A stretch of 8,804 nucleotides of DNA from Clostridia bacterium. GTDB lineage: Bacteria; Bacillota_A; Clostridia; Oscillospirales; CAG-272. The stretch covers positions 1 through 8,804 of the forward strand of contig JAFTHF010000043.1 in assembly GCA_017457545.1 (NCBI GenBank), written 5' to 3'. Positions 1 through 7,274 of the stretch are shown here, in pieces; positions within the stretch are counted from its first letter, which is position 1; each line of letters starts with the position of its first letter. The notes under the pieces were generated by a model. The model ran no database searches. It was not told where the DNA came from and saw nothing but the letters and a program-made list of their open reading frames with translations. The position numbers and the translations under genes are program-made.

Positions 1-687
1 CTTGGCGCCACGGGTTGCCTCCTCTTTATTTTCGCAGTTGATGCCTACGTGTACCATCTTAAAGCCAAGCATCTTGAATACAGCGCTTCTTGTAAGAGCT
101 GTGATTTCATCAAACTTACCTGCCTCGATAAGAGAGTCCTTAACCATAAAGCTGCCACCGCAAGCAATAATCTTATCAAAGGAGAGATATGCAAGCATAT
201 TTTCCTCGTTGATGCCACCTGTGGGCATAAATTTAATATTTCCGTAGGGCGCACTCATGGACTTTATCATATTAAGTCCACCTGCAGCCTCTGCAGGGAA
301 GAACTTAACCGCCTTAAGTCCAAGCTCTATAGCCTGCTCCACCTCGCTGGGAATAGCACAGCCGGGGAGAATGGGAATATTCTGTTCAATACAGTATTTA
401 ACTACTCTGGGGTTAAGACCGGGGCTGACAATAAACTTAGCGCCTGCCTCCATAGCCTCATCAACCTGCTCAGGTGTGAGAACTGTGCCTGCACCTACAA
501 GCATATCGGGAAGTGCCTTTGTAATTTCAGCAATAGCTTCCTTAGCACACGCTGTTCTGAATGTGATTTCTGCACAGTTAAGACCACCGTCGGCAAGTGC
601 CTTAGCCAAGGGGACTGCCTTTTCCTTATCTGTAATTTTGATTACGGGAACTAAGCCAAAGCTGTAAAGTCTTTCAAAAATATCCAT
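1..687 (-). CDS. eda: KDPG/KHG aldolase, start of a VOC-extended form (3' end cut by window)
   Basis: Class I aldolase that splits 2-keto-3-deoxy-6-phosphogluconate (to pyruvate and glyceraldehyde 3-phosphate) and/or 4-hydroxy-2-oxoglutarate (to pyruvate and glyoxylate); cytoplasmic. The 229 visible residues carry the family landmarks: catalytic Glu40 and Arg44 in AEITFRT, GAGTVL at 65-70, SPGLNP at 88-93, the Schiff-base Lys128 in VKFFPAE, and the phosphate-loop PTGGIN at 155-160. The loop that usually reads PG-x-x-TP has Ile112 in place of Thr (PGCAIPSE). A plain Eda ends near residue 205-215. Here the frame stays open past TRSAVFKMLGFKMVHVGIN with no stop at the window edge. I recall clostridial bifunctional aldolases of about 310-330 residues with a glyoxalase/VOC-like tail beginning with such a GINCEN segment, so this is probably that form. 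The start is preceded by AGGG a few bases upstream. The gene lies 22 bp after the M18 aminopeptidase and is probably co-transcribed with it. Confidence 0.9.
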   Translation of the reverse strand, partial: MDIFERLYSFGLVPVIKITDKEKAVPLAKALADGGLNCAEITFRTACAKEAIAEITKALPDMLVGAGTVLTPEQVDEAMEAGAKFIVSPGLNPRVVKYCIEQNIPILPGCAIPSEVEQAIELGLKAVKFFPAEAAGGLNMIKSMSAPYGNIKFMPTGGINEENMLAYLSFDKIIACGGSFMVKDSLIEAGKFDEITALTRSAVFKMLGFKMVHVGINCENKEEATRGAK

Positions 688-709
688 AATACACCCTATC
701 CTTTATTTA

Positions 710-2104
710 TTATTTGCAGAATGCACAGAATGCCTTATGTGTTTCATAAAGGTCATTCTTTGAGATAACCTCCATAGGAGCGTGCATTGAAAGCACGGGA
801 ACACCTACGTCAACTGTTGTAATGTTCTGGTTAGCAACGTACTTAGCAACTGTTCCGCCACCGCCTACGTCTACCTTACCAAGCTCTGCTGTCTGCCAGA
901 TAACACCGTTTTCAGCAAAGATGTTGCGAACGAACGCTACAAACTCTGCACTTGCATCACTTGTGCCACCCTTTCCGCCTGAGCCTGTGTACTTGGACAT
1001 AACAACACCACAGTTTACAATAGCGCAGTTACGCTTTTCAAACACCTCGGGATACATGGGGTCAAAGCCTGCATTAACGTCTGCAGAGAGACACATAGAG
1101 TTAGCTCTGATTACGTTTGCATTAGCATTAAGCTGCTTACCCATTTCATCAATAAGGTCTACAAGAAGGCTACACTGCATACCGCTTACACCGTCGGAGC
1201 CAACCTCCTCCTTATCAGCGAGAACGCACATTACTGTATGTACGCTGTCCTTATTTTCCATAAGAGCTGTAAGTGCGGGATATGCGCATACTCTGTCATC
1301 GTGGCCGTATGCAGCAATCATAGATCTGTCAAGGCCAAGGTCCTTAGCCTTAGCTGCAGGAACTGCCATAAGCTCAGCGCTCATAAAGTCGCTTTCGCAG
1401 ATATCGTACTTTTCGTTAAGAAGCTTAAGCATATTAAGCTTAACAGCCTCATCACATTTGCCATAGGGCTGAGAGCCGATAAGGAGATTAAGACCCTCTC
1501 CTGTAAATGCTGTGCCAAGGGGCTTCTGTGACTGCTCTCTTCCAAGGTGGGGGAGAAGGTCTGTAATGCAGAATACAGGATCGTTTTCGTCCTCACCGAT
1601 AACTACATTAACCTTTTCGCCGTTCATCTTTGTAACTACACCGTGAAGGGCAAGGGGAATTGTGATCCACTGATACTTTCTTACTCCGCCGTAGTAGTGT
1701 GTCTTAAGATATGCAAAGCCCTCCTGCTCATAGAGAGGATGCTGCTTCAAATCAAGTCTGGGTGAGTCAATATGAGCTGCGCAGATTCTTACACCGTTTT
1801 CAATATTTTCTGTGCCTACTGCAAATGCATAAAGGCTCTTGTCTCTGTTGTTGAAGTAGTACTTGCCACCTACCTTGATTTCACCACCAAGCTTATACTC
1901 CTCAAAGCCTGCCTCCTTAAGCATTTCGATGCTTACAGTTACTGCCTCACGCTCTGTCTTTGATTTATCAAGGTATGCCTTGTAATTCTCAGCATAATTT
2001 TTTACAGTCTCAAAGTAGCCCTCGTCCTCAACTGAGAATGTGTTCTTTTTCTTGTAGAAAAGCTTCTCCTTAAGAAGTTCTTCCATTGTCTTTTCCTTTT
2101 CCAT
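710..2104 (-). CDS. M18 family zinc aminopeptidase
   Basis: Cytoplasmic dinuclear-zinc metallopeptidase that removes N-terminal residues, often acidic ones, from peptides. The 464 residues match the usual M18 length of about 430-470. Expected metal-site elements appear in order: H111-x-D113 in AAHIDSPRLD, the GHDDR block with Asp269, the Glu299-Glu300 pair in DKEEVGSDG, Asp342 in LSADVNAG, and the C-terminal His441 in SMHAPMEV. The glycine-rich KYTGSGGKGGTSDA (371-384) and GGGGTVAKY (414-422) stretches are also typical. These assignments rest on family knowledge and on spacing in the translation. The start is fixed by AGGAGG five bases upstream; Met7 is an alternative. It resembles the bacterial 'M18 aminopeptidase 1' (ApeA) subgroup, but I do not assign the symbol. 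A small hairpin and a possible promoter precede it (see separate entries), so it may be transcribed both from coaE read-through and on its own. Confidence 0.95.
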   Translation of the reverse strand: MEKEKTMEELLKEKLFYKKKNTFSVEDEGYFETVKNYAENYKAYLDKSKTEREAVTVSIEMLKEAGFEEYKLGGEIKVGGKYYFNNRDKSLYAFAVGTENIENGVRICAAHIDSPRLDLKQHPLYEQEGFAYLKTHYYGGVRKYQWITIPLALHGVVTKMNGEKVNVVIGEDENDPVFCITDLLPHLGREQSQKPLGTAFTGEGLNLLIGSQPYGKCDEAVKLNMLKLLNEKYDICESDFMSAELMAVPAAKAKDLGLDRSMIAAYGHDDRVCAYPALTALMENKDSVHTVMCVLADKEEVGSDGVSGMQCSLLVDLIDEMGKQLNANANVIRANSMCLSADVNAGFDPMYPEVFEKRNCAIVNCGVVMSKYTGSGGKGGTSDASAEFVAFVRNIFAENGVIWQTAELGKVDVGGGGTVAKYVANQNITTVDVGVPVLSMHAPMEVISKNDLYETHKAFCAFCK

Positions 2105-2119
2105 TTTGTCCTCCTTTAT

Positions 2120-2135
2120 GGTAAGCTATCTTACC
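2120..2135 (-). promoter_or_regulatory. Short hairpin just upstream of the aminopeptidase ribosome binding site
   Basis: On the minus strand GGTAAG and CTTACC form a perfect 6-bp stem around the 4-nt loop ATAG. The hairpin ends four bases before the AAGGAGG of the M18 gene. There is no U-run after it, so it is not an intrinsic terminator. It could protect the 5' end of a transcript or tune access to the ribosome binding site; that role is inference. Confidence 0.35.
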
Positions 2136-2149
2136 CTATGTTAATTTTT

Positions 2150-2155
2150 ATTATA
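2150..2155 (-). promoter_or_regulatory. Possible -10 box for the M18 aminopeptidase
   Basis: The 77-bp gap between coaE and the aminopeptidase is AT-rich and contains a perfect TATAAT on the minus strand. It would give a 5' leader of about 40 bases that carries the hairpin described separately. No good -35 hexamer is seen at 16-18 bp (ATAAAC at 17 bp), and there is no extended -10 TG, so this is at best an internal or regulated promoter. Confidence 0.3.
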
Positions 2156-2182
2156 TTCCTCGGTTTCCCTAAGTTTATCGTT

Positions 2183-2785
2183 TTAAACAATACCCAAGGA
2201 TTTTATGACCTTAAGTATTTCATTATCAAGATTGCCGTCATCGTTATTAACGATTTCGTAATTGCATTTTTCCCTTAGAATATGATCGGGCAGCTGACTG
2301 TCCAGCCTTGCCTTTGCCTTTGCTAAAGGAATGTTATCTCTTTTAAGTATTCTTTCAAGCTTAAGCTCGGTGGGTGCAGTAACGCAAACGGTTACATCGC
2401 ATAAGCTGTCAAATCCACTTTCAAAAAGCACGGGAGCATCTATTATTGTAGCGACAACTCCCTTTTCCTCATTTTCCCTTAAGATTCTTTCTGTGTCCTC
2501 TCTTATATATTTATGAGTGATTCTGTTAAGAAGCTTAAGTCGCTGAGATGCATTATCTCCCTCGAAAACCCTTTTTGCAAGCTCCTTTCTGTTAAGAGAG
2601 CCGTCAGGTGAAACTATTTCGTCTCCAAAAAATGCACATAGCTCATTTACACAGGCAGAGCCACCGATTGCAATATTTTCATACACTCTGTCGGTATCAA
2701 TATATTCAACCCCGTAGGACTTGAATTTTTTTGACACGTATCCCTTGCCTGAGCCACTTGAGCCACAAAGACCGATTTTAATCAT
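2183..2785 (-). CDS. coaE: Dephospho-CoA kinase
   Basis: Catalyses the last step of coenzyme A synthesis, ATP-dependent phosphorylation of the 3'-hydroxyl of dephospho-CoA; cytoplasmic P-loop kinase. The 200 residues match the family length. Landmarks are a P-loop at 8-15 (GSSGSGKG), Asp30/Asp32 in YIDTDRV, the DAPVLFESG segment at 116-124 (family DxPLLFE), the lid arginine region RILKRDN, and R160-LDSQ164, matching the conserved Arg-x-x-x-Gln element. Oddity: the Walker A motif ends in Lys-Gly (K14-G15) instead of the usual Lys-Ser/Thr, so the hydroxyl that normally helps hold Mg-ATP is missing. The rest of the active site looks intact, so I expect a working enzyme. The start codon is 9 bp after the oxidoreductase stop, and GAGGAG overlaps that stop, indicating translational coupling to the upstream gene. 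Confidence 0.95.
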   Translation of the reverse strand: MIKIGLCGSSGSGKGYVSKKFKSYGVEYIDTDRVYENIAIGGSACVNELCAFFGDEIVSPDGSLNRKELAKRVFEGDNASQRLKLLNRITHKYIREDTERILRENEEKGVVATIIDAPVLFESGFDSLCDVTVCVTAPTELKLERILKRDNIPLAKAKARLDSQLPDHILREKCNYEIVNNDDGNLDNEILKVIKSLGIV

Positions 2786-2794
2786 ACACTCTCC

Positions 2795-3913
2795 TCAGAT
2801 TTTTATCTCCTTGCCCCTTCTGTCCGACTTATACGCACATTCCATAATTTTCTGTACGTATGCACCGTCTTCAAAATCAGGACAGGTCTTTTTGTTGTTT
2901 ACAACAGAATCACAGAATGCGAAGAAGCTGCCAATATGTCCACGCAGCCAGCCCACAGGAGCCTTAATGCCCGGGAATATACCACCGGGTGCCTCGTATC
3001 TGTTGACACACTCGATTTTTGTATAGCCTCTTTCTCCACCGTAGGGTGCGGCTTTTCTGTCATTTGTGTAAAGCTCCAAGAAATTGGGGTCCATAAGATT
3101 AAAACGAATAGAGCCGTCCTCACCGCTGATACGGAAGGAAAGGTCATCGTTTGCACCAACTGCAATCTTGCTTACCTCAATAGTACCCACAGCACCACAT
3201 TCAAGCTTGGCAATTATATAAAATGCCTCATCTGCGTTAGTCTTCCATTCTTCACCCTTCATACCCTTTCTTACGGGATAGGCAATCTGGCTTTTGCCGA
3301 TTACGCTTTCAAAGCTTCCGCAAAGGTAGTAAATAAGGTCAATTATGTGAGAGCCAAGGTCAAATAAAACTCCGCCTCCACAAATATCACTGTTCTGCTT
3401 CCAGCCTGCGTTTTTATTTACATCCGTTGCGCTTGAATGAAGGTACTTGCCCTCAAAGGAAAGAATAGTACCGATTTCTCCGTTTTCAATAATCTGCTTA
3501 GCACGGAGAATCGGGGCAAGAAAGCGATTGTTAAAAACTATTTGCGCCTTAACCTTATGCTCCTTTGCAAGCTTGGCAAGCTCACACGCCTCATCATAGG
3601 TAACTGCAAGGGGCTTTTCACAGTAAATATGCTTACCCTTTAAAATCGCCTTTTTTGCTGTTTCATAATGGTAAATATTTGGTGTACAGATATCAATAGC
3701 ATCTATTGTATCGTCATTAATTATATCGTCCTCATTTGCTGTATATGTGGGAATGCCGTACTTTTCCGCAGCACGCTTTGCAGTTTCAATGCTTCTTGTA
3801 CAAACAGCTGCAATTTCCACATCCATATCTGTATCAAAAAAGAATTTAAGATTTTTTGCGCAGTAGGTATGAGTTTTACCCATTGAGCCAAAGCCTAAAA
3901 GTCCTATTTTCAT
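2795..3913 (-). CDS. Gfo/Idh/MocA family NAD(P)-dependent oxidoreductase
   Basis: Predicted soluble dehydrogenase acting on a sugar, inositol or related polyol; the substrate cannot be read from sequence. The N-terminal Rossmann fold has the dinucleotide loop GFGSMG at 7-12, followed by CTPNIYH at 76-82 and the diagnostic EKP at 99-101, whose Lys100 is the usual catalytic/cofactor residue. The C-terminal domain has GGGVLFDLGSHIIDL (179-193), with Asp185 and His189 in the position of the family's active-site acid and histidine. The length of 372 residues is normal. The start is supported by GGGAGG seven bases upstream and a good promoter behind it. It is the first gene of a unit with coaE directly downstream. 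That link to CoA synthesis has no obvious metabolic logic and may be only operon convenience. Confidence 0.92.
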   Translation of the reverse strand: MKIGLLGFGSMGKTHTYCAKNLKFFFDTDMDVEIAAVCTRSIETAKRAAEKYGIPTYTANEDDIINDDTIDAIDICTPNIYHYETAKKAILKGKHIYCEKPLAVTYDEACELAKLAKEHKVKAQIVFNNRFLAPILRAKQIIENGEIGTILSFEGKYLHSSATDVNKNAGWKQNSDICGGGVLFDLGSHIIDLIYYLCGSFESVIGKSQIAYPVRKGMKGEEWKTNADEAFYIIAKLECGAVGTIEVSKIAVGANDDLSFRISGEDGSIRFNLMDPNFLELYTNDRKAAPYGGERGYTKIECVNRYEAPGGIFPGIKAPVGWLRGHIGSFFAFCDSVVNNKKTCPDFEDGAYVQKIMECAYKSDRRGKEIKI

Positions 3914-3948
3914 AGCAAATCCTCCCTAATATAATCACATACGCATAC

Positions 3949-3977
3949 ATTATAACATATTTTAAAAGCTTTTGCAA
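3949..3977 (-). promoter_or_regulatory. Sigma-A type promoter for the oxidoreductase-coaE unit
   Basis: On the minus strand there is a -35 TTGCAA (3972-3977), a 17-bp spacer and a perfect -10 TATAAT (3949-3954). The -10 is preceded by TGT, giving an extended -10 (TGnTATAAT). Transcription would start near 3942, leaving a leader of about 29 bases before the ATG. A 10-bp perfect palindrome AAAAGCTTTT (3964-3973) overlaps the edge of the -35 and the spacer. It could be an operator, but AT-rich palindromes this short are common by chance. Confidence 0.75.
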
Positions 3978-4022
3978 TAATAAAAATTTAAGCGCTGTAT
4001 TGATTTTTGTACACTACAACGC

Positions 4023-4049
4023 AAAAAGGAAGACGTTTTTCCGTCTTCC
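4023..4049 (-). terminator. Rho-independent terminator of the nadK-nfnAB operon
   Basis: On the minus strand GGAAGACG and CGTCTTCC form a perfect 8-bp stem around a 6-nt loop GAAAAA, followed directly by TTTTT. It sits 27 bp after the nfnB stop codon and about 45 bp before the -35 of the next promoter. It therefore cleanly separates the two transcription units. Confidence 0.92.
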
Positions 4050-4076
4050 CTTCAAATTATCCACACGTGGTGGGGT

Positions 4077-5489
4077 TTATTTGCTTTTTATGTACTCATC
4101 AATGGCACTTGCCGCAGTTTTTCCTGCGCCCATAGCCAAAATTACAGTAGCAGCGCCTGTTACGGCATCGCCTCCTGCAAATACACCCTCTCTTGAGGTA
4201 CGTCCTGACTCGTCAGCGCTGATGCCACCCCATTTTTCAGTAGCAAGGTTATCTGTTGTATCCTTGATAAGAGGATTTGGCGATGTACCAAGAGCCATAA
4301 TAACACAGTCAGCATCTATTGTAAATTCGCTGTTTTCCTTTACAATAGGACGGCGTCTGCCGGAGGCATCAGCCTCCCCAAGCTCCATTTCTACGCACTT
4401 AATTCCACATACGGTACCGTTTTTTTCGTCCCTTTTGTTATCCTTGTTGTAATATCCGAGAATTTCTGTAGGGTTAGTCAGGGTCTTGAAAATTATACCC
4501 TCCTCCATAGCATGCTCAACCTCCTCACGTCTTGCGGGAAGCTCCTCCATGCCACGTCTGTATACAATATAAACCTCTGCCCCAAGTCGCTTTGCACATC
4601 TTGCAGCATCCATAGCAACATTACCACCACCGACTACAGCAACGCATTTTGCGTGCTGAATAGGTGTGTCGCTACCGTCACGGTATGCCTTCATAAGATT
4701 TATTCTTGTTAAAAACTCGTTTGCAGAATATACACCCTTAAGGTTTTCACCCGGTATATTCATAAATTTGGGAAGACCTGCGCCTGTGCCGATAAATACG
4801 GCCTCATAGCCCTCCTCATCCATAAGCTCATCAATAGAAACTGTTCTTCCTACTACGGTGTTTACACAGATTTCAACACCAAGCTCCTTAAGTCCGTCAA
4901 TTTCCTTTCTTACAATAGCCTTGGGAAGACGGAACTCGGGAATTCCGTACACCAAAACGCCACCTGCAAGATGAAGAGCCTCAAAAATTGTTACCTTATA
5001 GCCTTTTTTTGCAAGGTCAGAGGCACAGCTAAGACCTGCAGGGCCTGAGCCGATAACCGCCACCTTATGTCCATTTTGTGGGGGGAGTGTCTGTTTTTTA
5101 TGTGAATTTGCGTTATGGTAGTCAGCCACAAAGCGTTCAAGTCTACCGATAGCAACGCTTTCACCCTTAATACCGCGAACACATTTTCCCTCACACTGAT
5201 TTTCCTGTGGGCACACACGTCCGCAGACAGCAGGTAATGAGGTCTGGAGGCTTAAAATATTGTATGCCTCCTCAAAATTGCCCTTTGCAACCTCGCTGAT
5301 AAATGCAGGGATATGTATTTTAACGGGACAACCGCTAACGCAAGGCTTGTGCTTACAGTTAAGGCATCTTTGCGCCTCATTGATTGCCATTTCGGCTGTG
5401 TAGCCAAGTGCCACCTCTTCAAAGTTCGAATTTCTTATTTCGGGCAGCTGAGTTGGCATGGGATTTTTAATAAGTGACATATTAGCCAT
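4077..5489 (-). CDS. nfnB: NfnB: large subunit of NADH-dependent reduced ferredoxin:NADP+ oxidoreductase (GltA-like)
   Basis: FAD and iron-sulfur subunit of the electron-bifurcating transhydrogenase NfnAB, which couples NADH and reduced ferredoxin to form NADPH (reversibly) in the cytoplasm. The 470 residues match the family. The N-terminal GltD-like domain has eight cysteines for two [4Fe-4S] clusters (C42, C45, C50, C54, C89, C93, C99, C103). Next come an FAD-binding GSGPAG (147-152), a second dinucleotide loop GGGNVAMDAAR (287-297) for NADP(H), and the C-terminal GDAVTGAATVILAMGAGK (440-457) closing the FAD site. On its own it could be called the small subunit of glutamate synthase, or SudA. 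The partner gene directly upstream, and the absence of a large GltB-type gene in the window, favour NfnB. The start overlaps the nfnA stop by one base (TAATG), and AGGAGG lies inside the end of nfnA, so the subunits are translationally coupled. Met4 is an alternative start. Confidence 0.93.
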   Translation of the reverse strand: MANMSLIKNPMPTQLPEIRNSNFEEVALGYTAEMAINEAQRCLNCKHKPCVSGCPVKIHIPAFISEVAKGNFEEAYNILSLQTSLPAVCGRVCPQENQCEGKCVRGIKGESVAIGRLERFVADYHNANSHKKQTLPPQNGHKVAVIGSGPAGLSCASDLAKKGYKVTIFEALHLAGGVLVYGIPEFRLPKAIVRKEIDGLKELGVEICVNTVVGRTVSIDELMDEEGYEAVFIGTGAGLPKFMNIPGENLKGVYSANEFLTRINLMKAYRDGSDTPIQHAKCVAVVGGGNVAMDAARCAKRLGAEVYIVYRRGMEELPARREEVEHAMEEGIIFKTLTNPTEILGYYNKDNKRDEKNGTVCGIKCVEMELGEADASGRRRPIVKENSEFTIDADCVIMALGTSPNPLIKDTTDNLATEKWGGISADESGRTSREGVFAGGDAVTGAATVILAMGAGKTAASAIDEYIKSK

Positions 5490-6331
5490 TACTCTGCCTC
5501 CTTATTAAAGAGGTTACAGGTGCTTTCATGTTTTTTGCGTTCAAAGGACTTATACATATCCGAACGGGAAATTGCCTCATCAAAATCAATAAGATGTCCG
5601 TCAAACTCAGGACCGTCAACACAGGCAAATACAGTCTTACCACCAACGCTTAAGCGACAGCCACCGCACATTCCTGTACCGTCTATCATAATGGGGTTCA
5701 TTGACGCTACGGTTTTAATACCGTATTCCTTTGTAAGCGCACAAACGAACTTCATCATAACAAGAGGTCCTATAGTAATAACCTCATCGTACTCTTCTCC
5801 ATCTTCGATAAGGTTCTTTAATGCCTCTGTAACAAGACCCTTATTACCTGCGGAGCCATCATCGGTCATAAGAAGCATCTTATCCGATACTGCTCTGAAT
5901 TCGTCCTCAAGAATTACAAGCTCCTTAGTCCTGAATCCTGTAACTGTATGAACCTGACAGCCGAGAGAGTGAAGCTTTTTAGCAACGGGATACGCAATAG
6001 CGCAGCCAACGCCACCACCTACCACGCATACCTTTTTAAGTCCATCTGTATGAGTAGCTCTGCCAAGAGGGCCTACAAAATCGTGAAGGCAATCACCCTC
6101 ATTCATATGATTAAGCTTCTCTGTGGTAGCCCCAACTATCTGAAAAATAATTGTAATGCTTCCCTTTTCTCTGTCGTAATCGGCAATGGTCAAGGGAATT
6201 CTTTCTCCGTCCTCATCGGTACGAAGAATTATAAACTGACCGGGCTCAGCCTTTTTTGCTACTCTCGGAGCATAAATTTCCATAAGAGTAACTGTAGGGT
6301 TTAAAGCCTTCTTCTTTAAAATTTCAAACAT
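5489..6331 (-). CDS. nfnA: NfnA: small FAD/[2Fe-2S] subunit of the NfnAB transhydrogenase
   Basis: Ferredoxin-NADP reductase-like subunit that binds NADH, an FAD and a [2Fe-2S] cluster and forms a heterodimer with NfnB. The 280 residues match the family. The FAD domain includes RIPLTIAD (44-51). The nucleotide-binding loop is GGGVGCAIAYPVAK (105-118). The cluster site is D217-GTGM-C222-GG-C225 plus C237. The first ligand position of the PyrK-type C-x4-C-x2-C motif is Asp217 here, consistent with the three-Cys-plus-Asp ligation known for NfnA and separating it from PyrK of dihydroorotate dehydrogenase. It is also related to the sulfide dehydrogenase subunit SudB. The gene starts 14 bp after the nadK stop behind a modest AGAGG and overlaps nfnB by one base. 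It should be transcribed from the nadK promoter. Confidence 0.93.
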   Translation of the reverse strand: MFEILKKKALNPTVTLMEIYAPRVAKKAEPGQFIILRTDEDGERIPLTIADYDREKGSITIIFQIVGATTEKLNHMNEGDCLHDFVGPLGRATHTDGLKKVCVVGGGVGCAIAYPVAKKLHSLGCQVHTVTGFRTKELVILEDEFRAVSDKMLLMTDDGSAGNKGLVTEALKNLIEDGEEYDEVITIGPLVMMKFVCALTKEYGIKTVASMNPIMIDGTGMCGGCRLSVGGKTVFACVDGPEFDGHLIDFDEAISRSDMYKSFERKKHESTCNLFNKEAE

Positions 6332-6345
6332 AACGCCTCTATGTA

Positions 6346-7170
6346 TTAATCTATTTTGTAAAGCTTTTCTCTTAAAATCTGGTAAAAGCTTTTATCTGTA
6401 ACCTTGATAATCTTCGCCTCGTGCTTAGCGCATCTTACATTGATAACATCCTTGTCACAAAGCTCATATCTTTCGTATCCATCCACCTCTAAATATGCGT
6501 GTCCCGTATCGTCGGGAGAGCCGAAGGAAACAGTCACAGATGCTACATCTGCTCCGTCAGTAACAATCGATGGATTAGACAAGGTGTGAGCTGCAACAGG
6601 TGTAATTACAATATTTCTTGATGTAGGAGTAAGAATAGGTCCTCCTGCAGAAAGATTATAGGATGTAGAGCCTGTGGGAGTGGCAATAATAAGTCCGTCG
6701 CCACGAACGGTTTCCGTATGCTTTCCGTTTATTTTAAGCTCAGCGGAAAGTGCATGCATAAGAGTAGCACGGTATGCGCATACCTCATTAAGAGCAATAA
6801 AGGATACAACAGATTTTCCGTCACGTACAATCTCACCCTCAAGCATCATTCTGCTTTCAATACGGTATTCACCGTTGACAAGCTTTGTAAGTCCCTCCTC
6901 GGCATCCTCGGAGCTGCACTCGGTAAGGTAACCGAGATTGCCGTAGTTAATGCCAAAAATAGGAATGCTTTTACCGTAAAGCTGACGGGCAGCGCGAAGT
7001 ATGGTTCCGTCTCCACCGAGTACAACAGCAAAGGATGCCTTGCACTTTTCGGGGATAGCTGTAACTATTTCCGCATCATAGCCATTATTTTTTAAAAAAG
7101 TCGCCGCACGTGGCGCAAATTCCACACTTTTTTCCTTTAAGGTGTTGGGAATAATAATCGCTTTTTTCAT
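6346..7170 (-). CDS. nadK: NAD kinase
   Basis: Phosphorylates NAD+ to NADP+ with ATP or polyphosphate in the cytoplasm; the only route to NADP. The 274 residues are typical of bacterial NadK. Visible motifs are the catalytic GGDGT (52-56), NYGNLGYL (75-82, family NxGxLGFL), NEV (128-130), the glycine-rich RGDGLIIATPTGSTSYNLSA (156-175) that binds NAD and forms the active site, and ITPVAAHTLSNPSIV (189-203). The start is preceded by AAGGAG nine bases upstream, behind a near-consensus promoter. It heads an operon with nfnA and nfnB, so the enzyme that makes NADP+ is co-expressed with the complex that reduces it. In many other Firmicutes nadK sits near recN, argR or a TlyA-type rRNA methylase gene; none is present here. 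Confidence 0.96.
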   Translation of the reverse strand: MKKAIIIPNTLKEKSVEFAPRAATFLKNNGYDAEIVTAIPEKCKASFAVVLGGDGTILRAARQLYGKSIPIFGINYGNLGYLTECSSEDAEEGLTKLVNGEYRIESRMMLEGEIVRDGKSVVSFIALNEVCAYRATLMHALSAELKINGKHTETVRGDGLIIATPTGSTSYNLSAGGPILTPTSRNIVITPVAAHTLSNPSIVTDGADVASVTVSFGSPDDTGHAYLEVDGYERYELCDKDVINVRCAKHEAKIIKVTDKSFYQILREKLYKID

Positions 7171-7223
7171 GCCTTCCGTCTCCTTTGTCAGTAATAAAAT
7201 CAGGTCGCAAGATTATACGTTTC

Positions 7224-7252
7224 ATTCTATCACTTTTTTTCTTTCTTGTCAA
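7224..7252 (-). promoter_or_regulatory. Strong sigma-A promoter of nadK-nfnA-nfnB
   Basis: On the minus strand there is a perfect -35 TTGACA (7247-7252), a 17-bp purine-rich spacer, and -10 TAGAAT (7224-7229) with an upstream TGA that makes it an extended -10. Transcription should start near 7217, giving a leader of about 47 bases. The region just upstream of the -35 (7253-7274) is almost purely A/T and may act as an UP element. A second TATAAT at 7212-7217 has no matching -35 and lies at the predicted start point. Confidence 0.88.
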
Positions 7253-7274
7253 TTATATTATATTAAATATTAAA

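Noticed and set aside
822..1466. Long plus-strand open frame (214 codons) opposite the M18 aminopeptidase
   Set aside because: It lies wholly antisense to a gene with clear family motifs, has no ribosome binding site, and encodes a Ser/Leu/Pro-rich product typical of a shadow frame. The same holds for the other long plus-strand frames (49-654, 257-667, 4000-4452, 5520-5951).
4055..4075. CCACACGTGG-type near-palindrome just after the nfnB stop
   Set aside because: The stem is only 4-5 bp and the adjacent 8-bp stem with a T-run fully explains termination.
4077..5489. Annotation as glutamate synthase small subunit (GltD)
   Set aside because: The domain layout is shared, but the immediately upstream NfnA-type partner with its Asp/Cys [2Fe-2S] site, plus the lack of a glutamate synthase large subunit nearby, favour NfnB.
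7212..7217. Second TATAAT upstream of nadK
   Set aside because: It lacks a -35 at the right distance and coincides with the start point expected from the much better TTGACA-17-TAGAAT promoter.
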